A DNA stretch of 9,874 nt, taken from Pedobacter sp. UBA2067 (GTDB taxonomy: Bacteria; Bacteroidota; Bacteroidia; Sphingobacteriales; Sphingobacteriaceae). Position numbers and translations under genes: made by a program. Positions 1-7,452 of this stretch are shown one piece after another. The notes below the pieces were generated by a model. It had not been told where the DNA came from and ran no database searches. It saw nothing but the letters and a program-made list of their open reading frames with translations. The stretch spans positions 62,729 through 72,602 of the forward strand of contig DDAD01000162.1 of NCBI GenBank assembly GCA_002333205.1. The letters are read 5' to 3'. Position 1 is the first letter of the stretch. Each line of letters begins with the position of its first letter.

Positions 1-1
1 T

Positions 2-199
2 TTCGACAAAAGGGGCTACCGTGCAGGTTATGGAAAGGGTTTTTACGATCGCTTTCTTCAGGATATGGACACCCTGAAAGTTGGAATTTCCTTTTTTGAT
101 GTTTCAGAAGACATCGAAGATGTGAATGAGCACGATTTGAAGCTCGATCTATGTATAACTCCAGGCAAGCTGTATGACTTCCGCCTGCCTGAAGTTTAA
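2..199 (+). CDS. 5-formyltetrahydrofolate cyclo-ligase, C-terminal part (cut by window edge)
   Basis: The frame is open from the left edge (first full codon at 2) to a TAA at 197-199, giving 65 residues. It begins FDKRGYRAGYGKGFYDRFL, the G-x-R-x-G-x-G-x-G-[FY]-Y-D-R-F-L signature of the 5-FTHF cyclo-ligase (YgfA/MTHFS) family, which forms part of the ATP and folate site. In this family the enzyme is cytoplasmic and converts 5-formyl-THF with ATP to 5,10-methenyl-THF, returning a stored folate to one-carbon metabolism. The rest of the tail (VGISFFD, then DLKLDLCITP) also fits the family, where the protein ends soon after a 'D..ITP' strand. The start and the N-terminal two thirds lie outside the window. 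It converges on the exonuclease gene with only 7 bp between the stop codons. The family call is secure; nothing can be said about its regulation. Confidence 0.88.
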   Translation, partial: FDKRGYRAGYGKGFYDRFLQDMDTLKVGISFFDVSEDIEDVNEHDLKLDLCITPGKLYDFRLPEV

Positions 200-206
200 T
201 GGTCTT

Positions 207-977
207 TTAGATGTTGAGTTCTAATAATACCGGACAGTGATCAGAATGAATCGCATCCGGCAGAATGCTTACTTTTTTTAGCCGCGGTAGCATTGGTTCT
301 GTAGCCAGGTGGTAATCAATACGCCAGCCCAGGTTCTTGCCTCGTGAACCCGCGCGGAAGCTCCACCAGGTGTAATGATGCGGATCCTTGGTGAAATGCC
401 TGAAGGTGTCTATGAATCCACGTTTCAGAAACAGATCCATCCACTCACGCTCTTCCGGCAAAAAGCCCGAGGAGTTCGCATTAGACTTTGGATTGTGAAT
501 GTCTATCGGTGTATGGCAGATGTTGTAATCCCCCGAAATGATCAAATTCGGGTATGCTTTCCTTAACTCATCAATGTAGCCATCGAAGAACTTCATGAAT
601 TCATACTTTTTAACCTGTCTTTCGTCGCCGCTGGATCCGGATGGCATGTACAGGCTCATCAGGGAGAAGTCTTCAAAATCAGCTCTTAAAATGCGTCCTT
701 CACGGTCAATCCATTCTTCCCCGCAACCATACTCAACATGCTGGGGTTTAATCCGGCTGAAAATTGCGACGCCGCTGTAGCCTTTTTTCTCCGCTGGAAA
801 CCAGTAGTGGTGGTAACCCAGCTGTTCAATTAAGGCGATAATTTCCGGTATTTGTTCCGGCATGGCCTTCACTTCCTGCAAACATACCATGTCCGCGTCT
901 GTAGCCTGCAGCCAGCCAAAGAAGTTTTTGGTGGAAGCAGAGCGGATCCCGTTTACATTATAGGATATAATTTTCAT
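207..977 (-). CDS. xth: Exodeoxyribonuclease III (AP endonuclease, ExoIII/Xth family)
   Basis: This is a full-length 256-residue member of the exonuclease-endonuclease-phosphatase fold, close to the 250-270 usual for ExoIII. The active-site motifs are present in order: N7 in SYNVNGIRSA, the metal-binding E35 in LQEVKA, Y110 in LYMPSG, D150 and N152 in GDYNICHTPIDIHNP, D221 in WRIDYHL, and D246-H247 in HSDHCPV. The family cuts DNA 5' of abasic sites and removes 3' blocking groups in base excision repair, in the cytoplasm with Mg2+. The start is the ATG at 975-977; there is no convincing Shine-Dalgarno sequence, which is normal in this phylum. It lies 17 bp downstream of the cyclophilin gene on the same strand and is probably co-transcribed with it. 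An oxidative-damage link to the ahp genes further right is only thematic. Orthologues may be annotated exoA or xthA. Confidence 0.95.
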   Translation of the reverse strand: MKIISYNVNGIRSASTKNFFGWLQATDADMVCLQEVKAMPEQIPEIIALIEQLGYHHYWFPAEKKGYSGVAIFSRIKPQHVEYGCGEEWIDREGRILRADFEDFSLMSLYMPSGSSGDERQVKKYEFMKFFDGYIDELRKAYPNLIISGDYNICHTPIDIHNPKSNANSSGFLPEEREWMDLFLKRGFIDTFRHFTKDPHHYTWWSFRAGSRGKNLGWRIDYHLATEPMLPRLKKVSILPDAIHSDHCPVLLELNI

Positions 978-994
978 GTGATGGTTTCTTGTTG

Positions 995-1711
995 TTAAAA
1001 TTCTTTATTGATCACCAATGGATTGCTTGCTTTAAGCGCCTTCTCCAGCTTGCGGGCCTGACGGCGTTTCAATACGCTAACATCCATTTTCACATCCGTA
1101 ACCGGACGATCTTTTTCATCCGTTTTCATGACAGCAATGCTATCTACGAGCGCCAATCCCTGTACCACCTCACCAAATGCGGTATAGTTGCGGTCCAGGT
1201 GCGGCGAACCACCTAAGGTTTTATACACTGCCCGATGGCTTTCCGGCAGCTTAAACTGCAGGCGCTTGGTCTCAATGGCATCCAACTGTTCATCGGTATA
1301 AGTCTTGCCTTGAACGATGTAGAACTGGCAACCGCTGGAAGCTTTCTCTGGATTATTATCCCTTGCCGCCGCAAGTACACCCTTCTTGTGGAAGAGACTG
1401 TCTCTAAACTCCGCCGGCACCTGATACCCCACATCGCCTTCGCCAAGCGCTGCACCACTAACCGCGTTTCTGGACTCCGGATCACCGCCTTGAATCATGA
1501 AGTTTTGTATTACCCGGTGAAATAAGGTTCCATTGTAAAACTTGTCTTTTGCAAGTTTCAGGAAGTTGTCGCGGTGTAATGGCGTTTGATTGTACAGCAT
1601 AATGATGCAATCACCTTTTTCGGTGCTGATGCGTACGTACTGGTGCTTTGGCTTTGCGGCATAACTACTTAGCGAAGCGCACAACAGGACTAATAAGAAA
1701 AAATTCTTCAT
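995..1711 (-). CDS. Exported cyclophilin-type peptidyl-prolyl cis-trans isomerase
   Basis: The 238-residue protein opens with a signal peptide (MKNFFLLVLLCASLSSYA, likely cleaved around residues 18-19), so it should act in the periplasm. The cyclophilin core follows: FHRVIQNFMIQGGDP at 64-78 holds the catalytic R66 (CypA R55) with F71, M72 and Q74, then GCQFYI at 127-132 and HLDRNYTAFGEVVQG at 171-185. Cyclophilins catalyse cis-trans isomerisation of X-Pro bonds and help exported proteins fold. About 35 residues (136-170) are inserted between the QFYI strand and the LDRNYTAFG strand, making the protein longer than the ~165-residue core; a basic tail rich in K and R follows. The start is the ATG at 1709-1711. 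It is the first gene of a probable two-gene unit with exodeoxyribonuclease III. I found no recognisable promoter in the 120 bp upstream. The family is certain; the clients are unknown. Confidence 0.93.
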   Translation of the reverse strand: MKNFFLLVLLCASLSSYAAKPKHQYVRISTEKGDCIIMLYNQTPLHRDNFLKLAKDKFYNGTLFHRVIQNFMIQGGDPESRNAVSGAALGEGDVGYQVPAEFRDSLFHKKGVLAAARDNNPEKASSGCQFYIVQGKTYTDEQLDAIETKRLQFKLPESHRAVYKTLGGSPHLDRNYTAFGEVVQGLALVDSIAVMKTDEKDRPVTDVKMDVSVLKRRQARKLEKALKASNPLVINKEF

Positions 1712-1915
1712 TGTATATAAATTGCTTTTTTCATTAAAGGGATCAGTGTCAGCTTATACAATCGCCCTTTTAGGCGTTAAACTCCTGCTGACCTCCTTAA
1801 AAATAATTCTTTGCTAAGGTAATCGTTTTTCCCGATGCATAGAAAGCCTTCGATAGTAGTGGTTTATATGCAAAAAATATTTTTTGTTTCAGGAAATTTA
1901 TTATTTTTGATCCTC

Positions 1916-2191
1916 ATGAAGACGATGCGAACAGTTGCAAAGGGATTAAGCATGCTGTGCCTGGTAGGCGCAGTGGGCGTGATGCTGGTTTTGCAGTTAT
2001 GCAGCTCGAATTCAGGTGCTTTCCATGCTGCCTCCAGCTCCAATACGGCAAGTCATAAAACTGCACAAACGGGTTTCTCGTGTGGAGAAAACGATGCGGA
2101 TGCAAATGTGCCTGTTAATGGTATTGCGAGCGTGCTTACCCCAATCATTTCGCAATACCTTTCAGGGTTGTTACCGCGACTACTGCACTAA
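1916..2191 (+). CDS. Small putative exported or membrane protein, unrecognised
   Basis: I do not recognise this protein. From the ATG at 1916 it has 91 residues: a short basic head (MKTMRTVAKG), one hydrophobic segment at about 11-28 (LSMLCLVGAVGVMLVLQL), a Ser/Asn/Ala-rich polar middle, and an amphipathic hydrophobic end (GIASVLTPIISQYLSGLLPRLLH). The head looks like a signal peptide or membrane anchor. C29 follows LQL rather than a proper lipobox (residue -1 should be G, A or S), so lipoprotein status is doubtful. The frame stays open upstream to ATGs at 1868 and 1835. I prefer 1916 because a TATTTTTG that fits the Bacteroidota -7 consensus ends only 6 nt before it; ATG 1925 is also possible. 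That promoter reading would give an almost leaderless mRNA and is weak. The gene converges on the SDR gene with a 45 bp gap. It may not be a real gene. Confidence 0.42.
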   Translation: MKTMRTVAKGLSMLCLVGAVGVMLVLQLCSSNSGAFHAASSSNTASHKTAQTGFSCGENDADANVPVNGIASVLTPIISQYLSGLLPRLLH

Positions 2192-2236
2192 GCCTTCTTA
2201 TTCAGTAAAAGGGGAGGCCCACAGATTCTCCAGACC

Positions 2237-2995
2237 CTAATAAGGATCAGGACTCACTGTGCTCCAACCACCATCTACGACAATCGTTTGCCCGGTGATT
2301 TGCGAAGCTTCTTCAGAAACCAGAAACATTGCCGTGCTGGCAACATCATGTACCGTACCCGCACGACCGGTTGGTGTAATCCTGGCCCATGTCTGCTCAT
2401 AATCCGGGTCTTCCAAGGTCCTTTCGGTTGCTGTTGCACCCGGCGCTATGCAATTCACGGTAATGCCAAATCCGGATACCTCTATGACCAGGTTCCTCGC
2501 CAGCATTTCAACCGCTGCTTTACTCATGCCGTAAGCCGCTAAATTCCGATGTGCCTGATGCCCGGTTACCGAGGACATGAACAGCAGCCTGCCGCCGGAT
2601 GCCTGCGCCTTCATCTGCTTTGCCGCGGCCTGTGCCAGAAAGAAGGTGCCGTTTAAATTTACCTGCATTACCCTGGAAAACGCTTCAGGTGTATAGCTAA
2701 AGAAATCCCCGAACAGTGTTATGCCCGCATTCGCTATCGCAATATCCAGCTTTCCATAACTCGACACGGCGGTATCCACGAGTTGTTGGATCACACGAAG
2801 GTCACTGGAATCTCCCGGTACGGCTATGCAGGCAGCACCGGTAGCCTGTAACGCTGTAGCTGCCTGTTCCGCGAGTTGCGTATCCACATCATTCAGAACC
2901 ACACTTGCACCTGCGGCGCAAAGTTTCCTGCAAATTTCCAGTCCAATGCCTTGTCCGGCACCGGTAACGACAGCTACTTTCTTGTCAAAATTCAT
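2237..2995 (-). CDS. Short-chain dehydrogenase/reductase (SDR), probably NAD-dependent, sugar-related
   Basis: This is a classical SDR of 252 residues counted from the ATG at 2993-2995. An in-frame TTG two codons upstream is a less likely start. The cofactor motif TGAGQGIG is at 11-18, and D36 at the end of strand beta-2 suggests NAD rather than NADP. ANAG lies at 88-91 and the structural N113 in VNLNG. The catalytic residues are S142, Y155 and K159 (YGMSK). IAPGATAT at 183-190 and the C-terminal ITGQTIVVDGGW are typical of the FabG-like/sugar dehydrogenase branch. The gene lies 48 bp downstream of the IlvD/EDD-type dehydratase on the same strand, so a shared transcript is likely. That neighbour suggests oxidation of a sugar, or of a deoxy-keto sugar acid made by the dehydratase; this is inference. 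SDR sequences alone do not give the substrate, and 3-oxoacyl-ACP reductase-like annotation is common for such proteins. Confidence 0.9.
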   Translation of the reverse strand: MNFDKKVAVVTGAGQGIGLEICRKLCAAGASVVLNDVDTQLAEQAATALQATGAACIAVPGDSSDLRVIQQLVDTAVSSYGKLDIAIANAGITLFGDFFSYTPEAFSRVMQVNLNGTFFLAQAAAKQMKAQASGGRLLFMSSVTGHQAHRNLAAYGMSKAAVEMLARNLVIEVSGFGITVNCIAPGATATERTLEDPDYEQTWARITPTGRAGTVHDVASTAMFLVSEEASQITGQTIVVDGGWSTVSPDPY

Positions 2996-3043
2996 ATTCA
3001 ATAAATCATTTAGGGCATTATCATCATGCCTGTATGCTAAAAT

Positions 3044-4759
3044 TTAATGGGAATCACGGGTCACTTCACTTCCGGATCCACCGCGAAGGAAATCCAGATC
3101 TGCGCCTAAATGGGCGCCTTGAACATGCTCCTGATATAGTCGTACATAGCCTCTGGAAGCAATTGCCGCCACAGGCGGAAGTTCTTTTTTGCGTGCAGCA
3201 ATTTCCTCGTCTGATATATGCAGATGCAGTAACCTGCCTTTTACATCTAATGTAATCTCGTCTCCATTGCGCACAATGGCCAGCGTGCCACCATCTGCTG
3301 CTTCCGGTGAAACATGTAGTACCACGGTACCGAAACCTGTGCCGCTCATCCGGCCGTCGGAAATCCGGACCATGTCCGTTACACCTTTCGCCAGCAGCTT
3401 CGCCGGCAAGCCCATATTGCCAACCTCTGGCATGCCTGGATAGCCTTTCGGACCAACGTTTTTCAATACCAGTAAACTTGTTTCATCAACTTCCAGCAAG
3501 GGATCATCAATGCGTGCATTGTAGTCCTCTATATTTTCAAATACCACTGCTTTGCCGGTATGTTTCATCAGCTGCGCAGAAGCTGCAGAAGGCTTAATTA
3601 CAGCGCCCTGTTCGCAAAGATTTCCTTTCAGTGCAACGATGCCAGACATGGTGTTGAAAGGCTTGTCCGTGGTGGTAATGATGTTCGTGTCGTAACATTC
3701 CGCAACGCGGAAGTTCTCTGCGACCGTGTTCCCGTTCGCCGTCAGACAACCCTGATGGAGCCGTGGCATCAGGTTATTGATAATCGCGGGCAATCCGCCG
3801 GCGTAATACAAATCTTCCATGAAGTAGCTGCCGGAAGGCTGCAGATTCGCAATCAGCGGGATGTCGGCAGAAAAACGGTCAATATCTTCGATGCTCAATT
3901 CTACACCGATGCGACCCGCAATAGCCAGCAGGTGTATAACGAAGTTCGTTGAGCCACCAATTGCGGCATTAACCATAATGGCATTCTCAAATGCTTCCCG
4001 TGTAAGCAAATCCGAAAGTTTGCGGTCGGCTTTCACCATCCTGACAATCTCCGAACCGGAGCGTTGGGCAATGATCTTTCTTGCCGCATCGGGCGCCGGA
4101 ATTGCTGCATTCCCCGGTAAGGAAATGCCCAGGGCTTCTACCATGCAGGCCATGGTGGATGCCGTGCCCATCACAGCGCAATGGCCATCGCTGCGGCACA
4201 TGCCAGCTTCTGCCAGTGAAATCTCCATATCATCCATCTGCCCGGCACGCTGCGCCTCCGAAAAACGCCAGAGGTCTGAAGTGCCGATGCACTTACCACG
4301 GTGTCTGCCCGTAAGCATAGGTCCGCCTGAGACCACAATCGTCGGCAGATCTACACTACAAGCACCCATCACCAGCGATGGTGTGGTTTTGTCGCAACCA
4401 CAAAGCAACACCACACCATCTAAGGGATTAGCCCGTATCGCTTCCTCTACATCCATGGAGGCCAGATTGCGAAACAGCATCGCTGTAGGTTTCATCAGCG
4501 TTTCTCCTAAAGAAAGCACCGGAAATTCAACAGGAAAACCACCGGCTTCGTATACGCCACGTTTCACATGTTCTGCAAGTTCCCGGAAATGGGAGTTGCA
4601 GGGCGTAAGTTCCGACCAGGTGTTACAAATGCCAATAATAGGCCGGCCATCAAATTCATGCGGCGCAATGCCTTGCTTTCGCATCCAGGCACGATAAATA
4701 AAGCCATCCTTGCCTTTGCGGCCAAACCAGCCCTGGCTTCTTAGTTTCTGTTCGTCCAT
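3044..4759 (-). CDS. IlvD/EDD-family [2Fe-2S] dehydratase, probable sugar-acid (arabinonate/xylonate-type) dehydratase
   Basis: The 571-residue protein spans the whole IlvD/EDD family from GWFGRKGKDGFIYRAWMRKQ to a C-terminal SGSEVTRDSH. By family alignment the iron-sulfur ligands are C54 (TPCNSHF), C122 (GCDK) and C194 (DGHCAVMGTAS). D123 and K124, the latter expected to be carbamylated, bind Mg2+ with a Glu near E86. S472 in SDGRMSGTGFG is the catalytic serine. The family removes water from 2,3-dihydroxy acids to give 2-keto-3-deoxy acids. Its opening (GWFG...F.YR.W...QG) and length match the L-arabinonate/D-xylonate branch better than the amino-acid enzyme IlvD, and the next gene is an SDR rather than ilvB, ilvC or leu genes. 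Branched-chain synthesis cannot be fully excluded. The start is the ATG at 4757-4759. No sugar kinase, aldolase, transporter or regulator of the pathway is in view. Confidence 0.88.
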   Translation of the reverse strand: MDEQKLRSQGWFGRKGKDGFIYRAWMRKQGIAPHEFDGRPIIGICNTWSELTPCNSHFRELAEHVKRGVYEAGGFPVEFPVLSLGETLMKPTAMLFRNLASMDVEEAIRANPLDGVVLLCGCDKTTPSLVMGACSVDLPTIVVSGGPMLTGRHRGKCIGTSDLWRFSEAQRAGQMDDMEISLAEAGMCRSDGHCAVMGTASTMACMVEALGISLPGNAAIPAPDAARKIIAQRSGSEIVRMVKADRKLSDLLTREAFENAIMVNAAIGGSTNFVIHLLAIAGRIGVELSIEDIDRFSADIPLIANLQPSGSYFMEDLYYAGGLPAIINNLMPRLHQGCLTANGNTVAENFRVAECYDTNIITTTDKPFNTMSGIVALKGNLCEQGAVIKPSAASAQLMKHTGKAVVFENIEDYNARIDDPLLEVDETSLLVLKNVGPKGYPGMPEVGNMGLPAKLLAKGVTDMVRISDGRMSGTGFGTVVLHVSPEAADGGTLAIVRNGDEITLDVKGRLLHLHISDEEIAARKKELPPVAAIASRGYVRLYQEHVQGAHLGADLDFLRGGSGSEVTRDSH

Positions 4760-4955
4760 ACGGTTTAATTACTCTGCAGTGTTTCAGCCTGCGCGATCGT
4801 GTCGGCAATCATCCTTACTGAGATGGGTTATATTGGTTAGCTAAAAATAATTTATATAAGCCAACATCGGAAAGGCCTACCGTAAAGAGATTGTGGCGAA
4901 ACAGCTAACGCATTTTATTTTATCTTGCAACAGCTATATAAATCCTAAATTTTTC

Positions 4956-7313
4956 ATGAAAAGAATTTTTACCGCTTTACTGCTGTTTTCTGCAGCCGCT
5001 GTTCATGCACAGCAATCCAGTACACTTACTGTTGAGAAAATTATGCGCGACCAGAAGTGGATCGGTGTTGCACCGAGTAACTACCGTTGGGCAGACGATA
5101 GTAAAACATTGTATTTTGACTGGAACCCGCAGCAGAAGCCTAAAGATCAACTGTTCCGTGTACAAGCCGGGAAAAACAAACCTGAACTTTCTCCGGACTC
5201 CACCACTGAAAAGGTTATCGGCCCGGTGTACACCTTCAACCAGAATGGGAGCCTCGGCGTAGCAGAAAAAGAAGGCGACATCTATCTGCTGAATGTTAAA
5301 AGCAAAAAGCAAACCCGCTTAACCAATACCATGGATCGGGAAAGTAACCCAGGCTTCCTGATCAATGGAGCCATCTACTTTCTAAAAGGTGGAAACTTCT
5401 TTACGCTCAATCCCAAAACACAGGCATTAACGCAGCTTACGAACTTCATACCGGGTAATAAGCCAGCAGGAAATAAGCCAGCGGCATCTCCACAGGAAAC
5501 CTGGTTGAAAAACCAGCAACAGCAGATTTTTGAAGTGTTGAAAGACAATGCCGCCACAGCCAACAGAAGACCAGCGCGTGCAGTAACAAACCGGGAGCTT
5601 AAGCCTGTTTACCTCGAAAATAAATCCATCACAGGCCTTACACTTAGTCCGGACGGACGTTTTGTTACTTATCAGCTGGTAACCCTGGCGAAAGGCAATA
5701 CCAATACCATTATCCCCAACTACGTTACAAAATCAGGCTTTACAGAAGATATCAATGGCAGAACCAAGGTTGGAGAGACACCATCCAGCTATGAATTCTT
5801 CATCTTTGACAAGCAGCGCGATACCGCTTACCAGGTGTCGGTGAGTAATATCGCAGGCATTAAAGACCTGCCGGATTATGTGAAAGACTATCCAAAGCAG
5901 TTGGAAGAGCGGAAGAAAAAGAACGAAGACCGCAAGCTTCGTTTTACCCCGGTAATCTGGAACGACAATGCCACTGCAGCTGTGCTTACCGCAAAAGCGC
6001 TGGACAACAAAGATCTCTGGATCTTAAAACTTGATGCTGCAAAGGGCAGCTTCAGTGTAGTGGACCGTCAGCGTGATGAAGCGTGGATTGCTGGCCCGGG
6101 CATTAGCTCTTATGTCGCAAATGTGGGCTTCATTGATCAACATAAAATCTATTACCAGAGTGAAGCTACAGGCTACTCGCACCTCTATGTGGCCGATGTA
6201 AATGCTGGTACCAGGAAGCAGTTAACCAACGGTAAATGGGAAGTACAGAACCTAAACTTATCCAAAGACAAGAAGACCTTTTACTTCAGCGGCAACATGG
6301 AACATCCGGGAATCACGCATTTCTACAGCATGCCGGTATCAGGTGGTAAAATCACCCAGATCACCAGCATGAAAGGCGGTAACCAGATCACCATGTCGCC
6401 AGATGAGAAATGGATTGCCATCAACTATTCTTACATGGACAAGCCCTGGGAACTTTATATCCAGCCAAATAAACCTGGTGCAAAGGCCGTACAAGTTACC
6501 GAGTCCAGATCTGAGGAGTTTAAATCTTATGCCTGGAGAAAGCCAGATCTGGTTGCGTTTAAGAACCGCCATGGTGATGATGTGTACGCCAGAATTTATC
6601 CGGCCAAAAACGCGGTAAAAAACAGCCCTGCGGTCGTGTTTGTACACGGTGCGGGATACCTTCAAAATGTGCATTACTGGTGGAGCCAATACTCCAGGGA
6701 ATATATGTTCCACAACCTGCTGGCAGATAATGGCTACACGGTTATTGATATCGATTACAACGGAAGTGCAGGTTACGGCAGAAATCACCGTACCGGAATT
6801 TACAGGCATATGGGCGGTAAGGACCTGACTGATCAGGTTGATGGCGTTAAACTGCTGGTAGATAAATATGGTGTGGATCCAAAACGTGTGGGTATCTATG
6901 GTGGCTCCTATGGTGGCTTTATCACCTTGATGGCACTGTTTAATGAACCGGATGTTTTCAAAAGCGGCGCAGGGCTGCGTTCCGTGACGGATTGGGCACA
7001 CTATAATCAAGGTTATACGGCAAATATCCTGAATGAACCTTTCAACGATGAAATTGCTTACCAACGCAGTTCACCAATTAATTTTGCCGCAGGATTAAAG
7101 GGTAATTTACTGATGTGCCATGGTATGGTAGACGTAAATGTGCATTTCCAGGACATTGTACGCTTGTCTCAAAAGCTTATTGAGCTGGGTAAAAACAATT
7201 GGGAGCTGGCTGTGTACCCGGTTGAAGATCATGCATTTACAACGCCAAGCAGTTGGACGGATGAGTACAAAAGGATCTTTAAACTCTTTGAAACTACGCT
7301 AAAAGAAAAATAG
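4956..7313 (+). CDS. Secreted S9-family serine peptidase (DPP IV-like prolyl oligopeptidase)
   Basis: Counted from the ATG at 4956, the protein has 785 residues and a clear signal peptide, MKRIFTALLLFSAAAVHA, cleaved before QQ. The frame is open upstream to a GTG at 4893, but that start would bury the signal peptide behind a polar stretch. A WD-like beta-propeller (DPP IV N-terminal type) covers roughly residues 50-530, with repeats such as LTLSPDGRFVTYQ and TMSPDEKWIAINYS. The alpha/beta-hydrolase domain follows from about 545. The triad is S651 in GGSYGGF, D726 in HGMVDVNVHFQ and H759 in EDHAF, in the spacing of DPP IV. Such enzymes cut short peptides, often after proline, in the periplasm or outside the cell. 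The exact specificity is not readable. A weak promoter-like TATCTTG lies at 4921-4927, one T short of consensus. Residues 167-176 carry a tandem GNKPA repeat. The neighbours do not suggest a shared pathway. Confidence 0.93.
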   Translation: MKRIFTALLLFSAAAVHAQQSSTLTVEKIMRDQKWIGVAPSNYRWADDSKTLYFDWNPQQKPKDQLFRVQAGKNKPELSPDSTTEKVIGPVYTFNQNGSLGVAEKEGDIYLLNVKSKKQTRLTNTMDRESNPGFLINGAIYFLKGGNFFTLNPKTQALTQLTNFIPGNKPAGNKPAASPQETWLKNQQQQIFEVLKDNAATANRRPARAVTNRELKPVYLENKSITGLTLSPDGRFVTYQLVTLAKGNTNTIIPNYVTKSGFTEDINGRTKVGETPSSYEFFIFDKQRDTAYQVSVSNIAGIKDLPDYVKDYPKQLEERKKKNEDRKLRFTPVIWNDNATAAVLTAKALDNKDLWILKLDAAKGSFSVVDRQRDEAWIAGPGISSYVANVGFIDQHKIYYQSEATGYSHLYVADVNAGTRKQLTNGKWEVQNLNLSKDKKTFYFSGNMEHPGITHFYSMPVSGGKITQITSMKGGNQITMSPDEKWIAINYSYMDKPWELYIQPNKPGAKAVQVTESRSEEFKSYAWRKPDLVAFKNRHGDDVYARIYPAKNAVKNSPAVVFVHGAGYLQNVHYWWSQYSREYMFHNLLADNGYTVIDIDYNGSAGYGRNHRTGIYRHMGGKDLTDQVDGVKLLVDKYGVDPKRVGIYGGSYGGFITLMALFNEPDVFKSGAGLRSVTDWAHYNQGYTANILNEPFNDEIAYQRSSPINFAAGLKGNLLMCHGMVDVNVHFQDIVRLSQKLIELGKNNWELAVYPVEDHAFTTPSSWTDEYKRIFKLFETTLKEK

Positions 7314-7341
7314 TTAAACTCTAATTGCTGGTTGTAAGTTT

Positions 7342-7377
7342 ATAGTTATTCTCTATAACCCTATAGAGAATAACGAT
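7342..7377 (+). promoter_or_regulatory. Dyad-symmetric operator upstream of ahpC, OxyR-like
   Basis: The arms GTTATTCTCTATA (7345-7357) and TATAGAGAATAAC (7362-7374) are perfect 13-bp inverted repeats around ACCC. Read as half-sites, the stretch is ATAG-N7-CTAT-N6-ATAG-N7-CGAT. The E. coli OxyR pattern is ATAG-N7-CTAT-N7-ATAG-N7-CTAT, so the match has one changed base and one missing spacer base. The centre is about 75 bp before the predicted ahpC transcription start, upstream of the core promoter as expected for an activator site. It could instead be a 3' hairpin of the peptidase mRNA, whose stop is at 7313, but no T-run follows and the arms are AT-rich. Assignment to OxyR is inference; no oxyR gene is in the window. 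Confidence 0.55.
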
Positions 7378-7397
7378 CTACAACAAGTCTTTTGGGG

Positions 7398-7428
7398 TTG
7401 CTATTCAGGCCGCGGAGACATACCTTTG
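7398..7428 (+). promoter_or_regulatory. Bacteroidota-type promoter of ahpC (TTG-N20-TACCTTTG)
   Basis: TACCTTTG at 7421-7428 is an exact match to the phylum's -7 element TAnnTTTG. A TTG at 7398-7400, 20 nt upstream, fits the -33 element. Transcription would start near 7435, leaving an 18-nt leader before the ahpC ATG at 7453. This also rules out the in-frame TTG at 7426 as the gene start, since it lies inside the promoter. Confidence 0.75.
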
Positions 7429-7452
7429 CACCATAAAAAAACCAATATAATT

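Noticed and set aside
1708..1734. Eight-codon minus-strand frame (MKKAIYIQ) whose TGA overlaps the cyclophilin ATG as ATGA
   Set aside because: It is so short and AT-rich that chance is the likely cause, and it has no ribosome binding site.
1792..1798. AAGGAGG on the minus strand, a perfect Shine-Dalgarno core
   Set aside because: No start codon follows within usual spacing, the cyclophilin ATG is about 80 nt away, and this phylum makes little use of Shine-Dalgarno pairing.
1712..1915. 204-bp spacer between the divergent cyclophilin and small-protein genes, searched for RNA genes or riboswitches
   Set aside because: Only a short CGCC/GGCG stem and a weak TATTTTTG are seen; nothing resembles a known RNA or operator.
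3861..4697. 278-codon open frame on the plus strand opposite the dehydratase gene
   Set aside because: It is fully antisense to a gene with all its catalytic motifs, its translation is Ser/Pro/Arg-rich without any domain, and GC-rich genes commonly leave such open antisense frames.
4893..4955. Upstream GTG start giving the S9 peptidase 21 extra residues
   Set aside because: The ATG at 4956 gives a standard signal peptide at the N-terminus. The longer form would put a polar stretch before it, and a weak promoter-like TATCTTG lies inside the extension.
4760..4955. Divergent spacer between dehydratase and peptidase, searched for regulator sites
   Set aside because: TAAAAATA at 4842-4849 gives a minus-strand TATTTTTA close to the -7 consensus, but it lacks the final G and a suitably spaced TTG, so no promoter is called.
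5454..5483. Two tandem GNKPA repeats in the peptidase
   Set aside because: Only two copies in a surface loop of the propeller; likely local slippage with no visible role.
6339..7064. 241-codon open frame on the minus strand opposite the peptidase catalytic domain
   Set aside because: It is antisense to the conserved GGSYGGF region, and the Ile/Val/His-rich translation looks like a mirror of the coding strand.
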